A DNA stretch of 11,435 nt from Candidatus Methanophagales archaeon (GTDB lineage: Archaea > Halobacteriota > Syntropharchaeia > Alkanophagales > Methanospirareceae): positions 1-11,435 of the forward strand of contig JAUXHM010000018.1 of assembly GCA_030621535.1 (NCBI GenBank), given 5' to 3'. Positions 5,243 to 11,302 of this stretch are shown piece by piece (position 1 is the stretch's first letter; each line of letters begins with the position of its first letter). The translations under genes were made by a program, and so were the position numbers. The notes beneath the pieces are model-generated. The model was not told the origin of the DNA, did no database searches, and saw nothing but the letters and a program-made list of their open reading frames with translations.

Positions 5243-7591
5243 ATGCATACCCCTCAAGCATCAAAATTCGTATCACATCCTCTTTTAAAGGAAGCGGTGG
5301 TAGAGCAGAGAGAATACCAGATTTCTATTGCAGAAGCAGGGAAGAAGGACTCGTTGATGGTTGTTTTGCCTACTGGCCTGGGTAAGACGACCATAGCTCT
5401 TTTTGTTCTGATAGACCGGTTGAAGAAGGGAAAAATTCTTTTTCTCGCTCCTACGAGACCTTTAGTCGAACAGCATTCGGCGTTTTTAAAAGATGTGATG
5501 ACCCTTGATGCTTCTCTTATACAAACGTTCACGGGCACTATATCGGCAGATAAACGAGAAAAGTTATGGGACGCTGCAAAAATAGTCGTTTCCACGCCAC
5601 AGGTAATAGAAAACGATTTACTGAGCAACCGGGTCTCCCTCCGCGATATAGCGCTGCTGATACTCGATGAATGCCACCGCGCAGTGGGAAACTACTCGTA
5701 TGTGTACATAGCGGAGAAATATTATGAACAGGCGAAAGAGCCGCGGGTATTGGGGATGACCGCTTCGCCTGGCAGTGACAGAGAGAAGATAAGGGAAATT
5801 TGCACTTCCTTAGGTGTAAAGCATGTGGAAAGCAGGACGGAATACGACCACGACGTAGCCCCTTATGTATTCAAGAAGAACTTTGAATGGCGTAGTGTGG
5901 AAGTCCCTGAGGAGATAAAGCGCCTGAAACGAGTACTGGATGAGGTATTGGAAACGCGATTAAAGGAATTACAAAAGCTCGGGTTCATAAGAAAGAATAA
6001 GAAGGGCAGGGATATATCAAAAACAGAGCTTTTACAATTAAGGCGGATAATAGAGATTCAACTGGCACAATGGAAGCATGCGGACTTATACAAGGCGTTG
6101 TCATTGCAAGCGGAAGTATTGAAGCTAAAACATGCGATTGAGCTGATAGAGACGCAGGGGATTTTCGCGGTGAGAAAATATTTTGACCGATTGAAGAGCG
6201 AAGCACTTTCAAGAGAGGGGAGCAAGGCAGCAAAGCGGTTGCTTAAGGATAACAAGTTCGTGGATGTGATGTCCATGGTGGCATCATACGAAGGTGAGCA
6301 TCCAAAGCTGAACGTCCTGGTAAGGATACTGCAGGAGGAAATCCATGTTAATCCCGCTACGAGAATAATCGTATTCACTAACTACCGCGATACTGCGGAG
6401 ATGGTTATATCAACGTTGCACAGGTTGAATTCAGAAAAGGCGGGAATAAAAGCGGTTAAGTTCATCGGACAGGCGTCAAAAGTGGGCGATAAGGGATTAA
6501 CGCAAAAAGAGCAGGTAGAAATAATAAATAAGTTTAAGGAAGGTGTCTACAACGTTTTGGTTGCTACTTCCGTGGCTGAGGAGGGACTGGATATTCCCGC
6601 GACTGACCTCGTGCTGTTCTACGAGCCCATTCCTTCTGCGATAAGAAGCATACAAAGAAAAGGAAGGACTGCAAGGAAAAAAATAGGCAAAGTAATCGTG
6701 CTTATTGCAAAAGGAACGAGGGATGAAGGATATTACTGGCTCAGCAGGAGCAAAGAGCGGGCCATGCGGAGAAGGATAAGCGAACTCAGCGGGGGCGGCG
6801 GGATAGGAAATGAAGTCGCCGAAACAGTAACGGCGAAAGTGAAAGCGAATTTAGAGGATAAAGTCAGAGTCAAACCACCGCATCGTGAACAAAAAGAGGA
6901 GCAAAAACAAAGACAGATAACCGAGTTTGGAGCGGAGCCATTGCAATTAACCATCTTTGTAGATATGCGAGAGACGCGGGCGGGAGTAGCGAAGTTTCTG
7001 GCGAAAGCAGGTGTAGACCTGAAATTGCAGAATTTGGAGATTGGCGACTACGTTGTCTCAGATAGGGTTTGTATAGAGCGGAAAACAACGCTTGATTTCC
7101 TCGATTCGCTGATAAACAAACGCAGGAATTTGTTCGACCAGATACATCGAATGAAGAGCGAGTACGAAAACCCCTTGCTCATCATTGAAGGGGACTCAAT
7201 TTATGGGCAGAGAAATGTGCATCCAAATGTGGTGAGGGCTGTAATGGCTACCATAGCGATTGATTTCTCTGTTCCTATACTACAAACAAGGGACGAAGCA
7301 GACACGGCATCGCTGATTTACGTGATTGCAAAGCGTGAGCAAATGCCGAACAAAACGGAGGTGAATCCACATGGTAAGAAACCCTCGGCATCTTTAAGGG
7401 AGCAGCAGGAATATCTCATCTCTGCATTATCTAACATCGGTATTGTAACGACAAGGAATCTGCTAACACGATTTAAAACGGTAGAAGGCATTTTAACGGC
7501 GTCAAAGGAAGAATTGATGGAGGTGGAACACGTGGGTAAAAAGACCGCCGAACATATAAAAGAGGTCTTGTGTGCGGAATATAGCAGCTAA
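5243..7591 (+). CDS. hef: Hef: fork-structure helicase fused to XPF/Mus81-type nuclease
   Basis: Hef acts on stalled or branched replication forks in euryarchaea, coupling an SF2 (FANCM-like) helicase to an XPF-type endonuclease. The 782-residue protein is full length. The helicase has Walker A LPTGLGKT (42-49), DECH (142-145), TASPG (173-177), a Hef-type helical insertion (about 215-345), motif V ATSVAEEGLD (441-450) and motif VI QRKGRTAR (471-478). A charged, probably disordered linker spans about 515-565. The nuclease shows D574, the R576-E577 pair, GD at 601-602 and ERKTTLDFLDSL from 612, equivalent to the ERKxxxDFxxS signature. Tandem helix-hairpin-helix sequence (ISALSNIGIVTTRNLLTRF, VEHVGKKTAEHI) closes the protein. 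All catalytic motifs are intact. The linker contains QRQITEF at 556-562, which resembles a PCNA-binding motif. The stop is TAA. Confidence 0.97.
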   Translation: MHTPQASKFVSHPLLKEAVVEQREYQISIAEAGKKDSLMVVLPTGLGKTTIALFVLIDRLKKGKILFLAPTRPLVEQHSAFLKDVMTLDASLIQTFTGTISADKREKLWDAAKIVVSTPQVIENDLLSNRVSLRDIALLILDECHRAVGNYSYVYIAEKYYEQAKEPRVLGMTASPGSDREKIREICTSLGVKHVESRTEYDHDVAPYVFKKNFEWRSVEVPEEIKRLKRVLDEVLETRLKELQKLGFIRKNKKGRDISKTELLQLRRIIEIQLAQWKHADLYKALSLQAEVLKLKHAIELIETQGIFAVRKYFDRLKSEALSREGSKAAKRLLKDNKFVDVMSMVASYEGEHPKLNVLVRILQEEIHVNPATRIIVFTNYRDTAEMVISTLHRLNSEKAGIKAVKFIGQASKVGDKGLTQKEQVEIINKFKEGVYNVLVATSVAEEGLDIPATDLVLFYEPIPSAIRSIQRKGRTARKKIGKVIVLIAKGTRDEGYYWLSRSKERAMRRRISELSGGGGIGNEVAETVTAKVKANLEDKVRVKPPHREQKEEQKQRQITEFGAEPLQLTIFVDMRETRAGVAKFLAKAGVDLKLQNLEIGDYVVSDRVCIERKTTLDFLDSLINKRRNLFDQIHRMKSEYENPLLIIEGDSIYGQRNVHPNVVRAVMATIAIDFSVPILQTRDEADTASLIYVIAKREQMPNKTEVNPHGKKPSASLREQQEYLISALSNIGIVTTRNLLTRFKTVEGILTASKEELMEVEHVGKKTAEHIKEVLCAEYSS

Positions 7592-7605
7592 GGCGAAGGT
7601 GCAAT

Positions 7606-7785
7606 TAATAAACCACAAGATTACATAAAAAAGAATAATTTCTGATAATCGGACGCAGATAATCAGGATTTTAAATATAATTTGAGGAAATAGTTTTCTG
7701 CGTAAATCTGCGTCCTAAATAGGGTGATATACTTTATATAGAACAAAAAATCTCGTGGAAATCTGTGTAATCTGGTGGTTAATAA
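7606..7785. repeat. Nested inverted repeats between hef and DUF655 (10-base-unit copy 3 inside another palindrome)
   Basis: The outer pair is AAACCACAAGATTACA (about 7610-7625) with TGTAATCTGGTGGTT (7766-7780), extending into TTAATA/TTAATAA flanks. The inner pair is GGACGCAGAT (7651-7660) with ATCTGCGTCC (7706-7715), which belongs to the 10-base-unit family. The inner copy is followed by TAAATAGGG and the tail GATATACTTTATATA (7726-7740), the same tail as in copies 1 and 2. The structure fills the gap between two convergent genes and ends five bases from the DUF655 stop. No gene is visible in 7592-7789. Confidence 0.75.
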
Positions 7786-7789
7786 TTTC

Positions 7790-8410
7790 TTAAACCGTAA
7801 AAATTTTGTATTTCATGCTCTCTTCCATTATTTCCTCTTCTATTCGCTTTGCAATTATCTTCTCAGGATGATGAAGCCCTTTAACTCGTTTCGTGAGGTC
7901 TTCAAAACTGGAAAACTTCCCTTTCTCCCTCTCTTCCACTATCGCCCACATCAATTTCTTCCCTATCCCGGGCATCAAATCGAGTGTATGCAATCTCGTG
8001 GTGATTGATTTTGCTTCGTTGAACGCCCGTATGAATCTTTCTTCATCATCCGTTACCATTTTCTCCAGAATATAAGAAAGTTCTACCTTTGCCGTCTGTG
8101 TCAGTTCCGTATATCTCAATCGCTTGATTACATGGTCTATTACGTCTCGCTCCCCTTCTCCAATATATACGCGTTCATACACCGCCGGGGTTTTATCTTT
8201 CTTCGGTGAAAGTTCCATTAAGACGAACTTAGCCTCGCCAACAGCCTGAACAAGTGGTTTTTTCTGATATACCGGTCGAGAATCTTCGGGGTGCCCATAG
8301 GGCAAATAATCGAGGATATAAACATGCGTTTCCCGTTTCTTTTCCCCGCCACTTCCGCTCTCCCTCCCTTTCTCTATCCTACCCCTCTTTTCATACTCGT
8401 TTCCTCTCAT
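7790..8410 (-). CDS. DUF655 family archaeal protein (putative nucleic-acid binding, HhH)
   Basis: A 206-residue protein of the archaeal DUF655 family. The first 27 residues are charged and G/S-rich, followed by a conserved HVYILDYLPYGHPEDSRP start, characteristic of the family and probably an OB-like fold. Residues about 145-152 are LMPGIGKK, a helix-hairpin-helix, followed by GKFSSFEDLTKRVKGL. These features suggest RNA or DNA binding; the exact role is not established. It lies 81 bases downstream of rpoF on the same strand. The rpoF-DUF655 order is a common archaeal arrangement, often followed by ksgA, which is absent here because hef converges from the other side. A G-rich stretch, GAGGGGAGAGGGG, just before the ATG can serve as a ribosome binding site. 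The stop is TAA. Confidence 0.85.
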   Translation of the reverse strand: MRGNEYEKRGRIEKGRESGSGGEKKRETHVYILDYLPYGHPEDSRPVYQKKPLVQAVGEAKFVLMELSPKKDKTPAVYERVYIGEGERDVIDHVIKRLRYTELTQTAKVELSYILEKMVTDDEERFIRAFNEAKSITTRLHTLDLMPGIGKKLMWAIVEEREKGKFSSFEDLTKRVKGLHHPEKIIAKRIEEEIMEESMKYKIFTV

Positions 8411-8491
8411 CCCCTCTCCCCTCTAAAACTTTTTAGAAACTTTTTTTTTAAAAAAAAACCAAAAAATTCAAACTTTTTTGTTTTGTGTATC
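8411..8491 (-). other. rpoF-DUF655 spacer with AT-rich tract
   Basis: The spacer holds a run of nine T followed by nine A (8441-8458) and nearby AAACTTTTT-type motifs in both directions. They resemble, in degraded form, the hairpins at 10892-10938. On the minus strand the T9 (complement of the A9 tract) could reduce transcription from rpoF into DUF655. Confidence 0.4.
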
Positions 8492-8881
8492 TCATTCATA
8501 CTTGGCAACGCAATCAAGTATTTTTTCTATGTTTGCCTCTGTAAGTGTGAATCTCTCCTTCGCGTAGATTGCTCGAACCTCATTATTGCTCTTTGGCATC
8601 AGGTCAGCAATCCGAATGGCAATCTCCTCTTTTGTTTTCTCTAACTCCAGAAGCTCATTTACAAGCGCTCTTGACTCTTTAGCTCCGAGTTTGGCGAACT
8701 TTGTCGTATTCTCAACCGCTTTTCTTCGTTCGAACCGCATTTCATTCTCTTCCGCCGCCTCTTTCTCTTTCTCTTCCTTCTCCTTTTTCTTCACGCGCTC
8801 ACGCTTCCCCGGTGCTGTCAAAATCTCCTTGGCTTCTGCGAGTGTCAAAGCAGATTCCTCGATTATATCCTTTACTATCAT
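8492..8881 (-). CDS. rpoF: DNA-directed RNA polymerase subunit F (Rpb4 homologue)
   Basis: RpoF pairs with RpoE (Rpb7) to form the stalk of archaeal RNA polymerase. The 129-residue protein begins MIVKDIIEESALTLAEAKEI. It has the typical C-terminal HRDC-like helices, with RKAVENTTKFAKLG, ELLELEKTKEEIAIRIADLM and RAIYAKERFTLTEANIEKIL. It is slightly longer than most family members because of a highly charged K/E stretch at about residues 26-47. GAGGT about 8-12 bases before the ATG is a good ribosome binding site. ACTATAAGC-type sequence near 8948-8960 (minus strand GCTTATAGTTTAATA) is a possible TATA box. It is first in an operon with DUF655 and divergent from ahcY. The stop is TGA. Confidence 0.92.
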   Translation of the reverse strand: MIVKDIIEESALTLAEAKEILTAPGKRERVKKKEKEEKEKEAAEENEMRFERRKAVENTTKFAKLGAKESRALVNELLELEKTKEEIAIRIADLMPKSNNEVRAIYAKERFTLTEANIEKILDCVAKYE

Positions 8882-9019
8882 TTCTCTTACCTCTACCCCT
8901 ACCCAGATGTTGCCGCCTTACCTTCTTCTACTTTTCGTTACCTATATTAAACTATAAGCAAAAAAGGAATAAAAAGCTTTTTGTTGTAATATATTCTATG
9001 GTTTCAGTAAACAGTAGGA

Positions 9020-9026
9020 CAAGGAG
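9020..9026 (+). promoter_or_regulatory. Shine-Dalgarno sequence of ahcY
   Basis: AGGAGGT is a full anti-16S match lying 14 bases before the ATG at 9041 and is the strongest ribosome binding site in the window. The ATG directly after it (9027) is followed two codons later by a stop, so 9041 is the true start despite the long spacing. TAATATATTC near 8987-8996 may be the TATA box. Confidence 0.6.
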
Positions 9027-9040
9027 GTATGGTGTAACTT

Positions 9041-10297
9041 ATGGATAATTATAGGGTAAAGGACATAGACCTTGCAGAAGGCGGAAAAACGAGAATAGAA
9101 TGGGTCAGTGGTAGAATGCCGGTTTTGAGCATGATAAGGGCGAGATACGAGCGTGAGAAGCCGTTAGAAGGTGTAAATGTGGTGGCATGTTTGCACGTCA
9201 CGGTGGAGACGGCGAATCTTGCCTTAGCACTAAAAGCGGGGGGTGCGGAAGTTGCACTTACGGCTGCCAATCCGCTCTCTACGCAGGATGACATAGCTGC
9301 TGCTTTGGCTTCGCTTGGAATAAGAACATACGCATTCCGGGGACAGAGTAACGAGGAATATTACGAATGCCTGGATGAGGCACTCCGGATAGAACCTTCG
9401 GTAGTGCTTGACGATGGGGGCGATGCAACTACAAAGATTCACGCAGAGCACGAAGAACAGATGAAAAACATAATGGGCGGCTGTGAAGAGACGACCACGG
9501 GCGTGATAAGACTTCACGCAAGAGCGAAGGAGAACAAGCTGGGCTTCCCCTTTATCGCGGTTAACGATGCAGAGACGAAAATGATGTTTGATAACCGATA
9601 CGGAACAGGGCAGTCCACAATTCATGGCGTGATGAATGCGACAAATATTCTCCTTGCAGGTAAGGTTGTCGTAGTAGCTGGCTACGGCTGGTGTGGGCGA
9701 GGAGTAGCGCTGAGGGCAAAAGGGCTGGGGTCATCCGTGGTAGTGGTGGAGGCGAACCCGCGGAAAGCATTAGAGGCGGTTATGGATGGATACAGGGCGA
9801 TGCCAATGCGAGAAGCGGCAAAAATCGGCGACCTCTTTATCACTGCTACCGGCGATACGTCTGTTATACGCGGCGAGCATATCGAGTTGATGAAAGACGG
9901 CGCAATTCTCGCCAACACGGGTCATTTTAATGTCGAGATAAACACAAACGACCTGGAAGAGATGGCGGTGGCGAAAAACGAGGTAAAAGAGAACGTGGTT
10001 GAATATCGGATGACCGACGGCAGGAAGCTGTATCTGCTTTCCGAAGGCAGACTTGTGAACCTCGCTGCGGCATACGGGCATCCTCCAGAGGTAATGGACA
10101 TGAGTTTCGCAAATCAGGCGTTGTGCGTGAGGTACATAGTAGAGAATCATGAGAAGCTTCGCAATGAGGTATATCCCGTACCGAAGGATATAGACGAGGA
10201 AGTGGCTCGATTGAAGCTGAAGTCAATGGGCGTGGAGACCGAGGAACTGACGGAAGAGCAGAAGAAATATCTCGGCTCGTGGGATTTTGGGACATAG
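9041..10297 (+). CDS. ahcY: Adenosylhomocysteinase (S-adenosyl/S-inosyl-homocysteine hydrolase)
   Basis: The enzyme removes S-adenosylhomocysteine left by methyltransferases, giving homocysteine, and uses tightly bound NAD. The 418-residue protein is full length. Visible motifs are [11 protein letters not shown] (50-60), DDGGD (124-128), [14 protein letters not shown] (149-162), [12 protein letters not shown] with K180, D184 and N185, the NAD-binding GYGWCGRG (214-221), NTGHFNVE with H295, and [15 protein letters not shown] with H347. It lacks the eukaryotic-type C-terminal tail with KxxxYRY and ends YLGSWDFGT, as in the archaeal type. In Methanocaldococcus the homologue prefers S-inosylhomocysteine after deamination, so the true substrate here could be either. 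It appears to be a single-gene unit, divergent from rpoF. The stop is TAG. Confidence 0.95.
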   Translation: MDNYRVKDIDLAEGGKTRIEWVSGRMPVLSMIRARYEREKPLEGVNVVACLHVTVETANLALALKAGGAEVALTAANPLSTQDDIAAALASLGIRTYAFRGQSNEEYYECLDEALRIEPSVVLDDGGDATTKIHAEHEEQMKNIMGGCEETTTGVIRLHARAKENKLGFPFIAVNDAETKMMFDNRYGTGQSTIHGVMNATNILLAGKVVVVAGYGWCGRGVALRAKGLGSSVVVVEANPRKALEAVMDGYRAMPMREAAKIGDLFITATGDTSVIRGEHIELMKDGAILANTGHFNVEINTNDLEEMAVAKNEVKENVVEYRMTDGRKLYLLSEGRLVNLAAAYGHPPEVMDMSFANQALCVRYIVENHEKLRNEVYPVPKDIDEEVARLKLKSMGVETEELTEEQKKYLGSWDFGT

Positions 10298-10357
10298 GCA
10301 ATAGCCACTAGCCACTAGGGGTTAGGCTAAGGTCCCTATTCCCTATTTAGGGATGAG
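10298..10357. repeat. Short period-7 tandem and inverted repeats after ahcY
   Basis: Directly after the ahcY stop are AGCCACT twice in tandem, then AGGGGTTAGGCTA. TAGCC and GGCTA can pair. Downstream are CCCTATT twice in tandem and the small hairpin CCCTATTTAGGG. The microsatellite-like 7-base units recall the 9- and 10-base-unit repeats elsewhere in the window and may be the terminator region of ahcY. Confidence 0.5.
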
Positions 10358-10366
10358 AAGAAGAAA

Positions 10367-10685
10367 ATGGAGAAGGTCGAAGGATTAAAGAAGAAATTAG
10401 AACAATAGGCTGGGCATAATAAAGGGCATGCGGGGAGTTTCAGGAAGGTAGCGAGAGAAACGGAAGAGATTGGACTCGTGGATGTCAGTAGGCGTTTGAG
10501 GGAAGCGGCAAAGAGCATGGAAGAAGCATCAGCACTGTTGGAAGCGGCGAGGGGTGAATTAGCTTGAACAAACAAACTTTGAGAAAACAGTTGAAGATGC
10601 AAAACATGTGGCTTATATCACTCTCGTTTCTACTTACCCCTTTTGGAAAGTTTGTCGAGATGAAAATCTCCTTTTCCGATTTTAG
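10367..10685 (+). pseudogene. Broken small helical protein with in-frame TAG and a frameshift
   Basis: From an ATG at 10367, 13 codons (MEKVEGLKKKLEQ) end in TAG at 10406. The same frame continues for 52 codons (AGHNKGHAGSFRKVARETEE..., then RLREAAKSMEEASALLEAAR) to TGA at 10565. The next frame carries on with EQTNFEKTVEDAKHVAYITL and ends at TAG 10685. The peptide is rich in charged helix-formers with a regular heptad-like pattern, as in HEPN or coiled-coil proteins, but I do not recognise the family. The context CAA-TAG-GCT suggests a CAG glutamine codon that mutated to TAG. Two undisputed genes here, pan and ahcY, end in TAG, so TAG is an ordinary stop and a decayed gene is the simplest reading. 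Pyrrolysine read-through is a weaker alternative. Confidence 0.4.
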
Positions 10686-10890
10686 CAGTTGTCATGATTT
10701 TTCGATTGTGATTTCTTTTGTACGATCTCAAATTCTCAACTTCTCCCGGATTTTTTTTCTTTATTTTGCGAATAGAGCAGTTATATTAAATGTTTTTGAC
10801 TGGAAAAGAAACAGAAAAGCTTTTAGGGGATAGATTTTAGCAGCTTAAGGGGTGGTGTCCGGAGCATCTTTGGGCTCCCTCGTGCTATCA
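10686..10890. other. AT-rich stretch with no convincing gene
   Basis: An 89-codon open frame (TTG 10564 to 10833) crosses this stretch, but its product is F/S-rich without a recognisable pattern and its upstream part overlaps a better reading frame, so I do not call it a gene. A small stem GGAGC/GCTCC lies at 10861-10878. T-rich runs near 10750-10760 could end transcription from the left. Confidence 0.4.
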
Positions 10891-10891
10891 C

Positions 10892-10938
10892 AAAACTTTT
10901 AAGAAAAGTTTTATCAACAAACTTTTAGAAAAAGTTTG
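10892..10938. repeat. Two consecutive perfect triloop hairpins
   Basis: AAAACTTTT-AAG-AAAAGTTTT (10892-10912) and CAAACTTTT-AGA-AAAAGTTTG (10918-10938) are both perfect 9-base stems with three-base loops, five bases apart. Their near-identical sequence suggests a duplicated unit. Similar but degraded motifs lie at about 8423-8487. They could be terminators or repeat-element ends. Confidence 0.7.
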
Positions 10939-10959
10939 ACCAAAAATGCTTCGCAATCA

Positions 10960-11142
10960 GTGGGACATGGATGGGAGGTGGTGGAGAAGTATATCTCAGA
11001 GCAAAAGGGTTATAATTACGAGAAAACAGATACCATGCCGGTGGTTGTAATAGATGAGGAAAAGGAAAAAGCGCTCGAAAACGGGTACATAACGCTTTAT
11101 ACTAAATTTTTTAAGGATGTGGTGTGTACATCACGAAAATGA
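10960..11142 (+). CDS. Short ORF of unknown function, possibly a remnant
   Basis: Sixty codons from a GTG at 10960 to TGA at 11140, including GHGWEVVEKYISEQKGYNYE and MPVVVIDEEKEKALENGYIT. The composition (acidic and basic residues, W, Y) looks like real protein rather than noise, but I recognise no family. An in-frame TTG at 10936 lies inside the hairpin and is unlikely as a start. The only internal ATG would leave 35 residues and no Shine-Dalgarno is visible. It may therefore be the C-terminal or internal remnant of a longer gene, in line with the decayed surroundings between ahcY and the insertion sequence. Confidence 0.35.
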   Translation: MGHGWEVVEKYISEQKGYNYEKTDTMPVVVIDEEKEKALENGYITLYTKFFKDVVCTSRK

Positions 11143-11164
11143 GATGACGAGAAAAATCGAAACG

Positions 11165-11175
11165 CTTTTATATGC
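11165..11175 (+). promoter_or_regulatory. TATA-like box outside the IS left end
   Basis: CTTTTATATGC is identical over 11 bases to the box before the transposase at 11271-11281, and both follow a TCGA-A context. No gene follows it before the insertion sequence begins at about 11230, so it may have served a gene that the insertion separated or removed. Confidence 0.35.
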
Positions 11176-11270
11176 CTATGTCATACCTGTGATAATAGTG
11201 TAGTTTAAGTCATCGGCGGTCGTGCTTAAGAGGCTGTCCCATAATCCCATAATCAAACAGCTTTTCGATA

Positions 11271-11281
11271 CTTTTATATGC
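11271..11281 (+). promoter_or_regulatory. TATA-like box of the transposase
   Basis: CTTTTATATGC is centred about 27 bases before the ATG at 11303, which fits a leaderless archaeal transcript. Confidence 0.5.
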
Positions 11282-11302
11282 TTTCAACCACATATAAACA
11301 TT

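Noticed and set aside
8586..9048. Long plus-strand frames opposite rpoF
   Set aside because: They are S/F/L-rich shadows of rpoF, which has clear family motifs and a ribosome binding site on the minus strand.
9230..10301. Several minus-strand frames inside ahcY
   Set aside because: All are antisense to conserved ahcY motifs and have no protein-like pattern or ribosome binding site.
10564..10833. An 89-codon frame starting with TTG
   Set aside because: The product is low-complexity F/S-rich, and a different frame gives a better continuation of the upstream broken gene.
11143..11229. C/D box or tRNA-like RNA between the orphan ORF and the IS
   Set aside because: ATGACGA and GTGATAAT only weakly resemble a C box, no CTGA D box is placed correctly, and no cloverleaf can be drawn.
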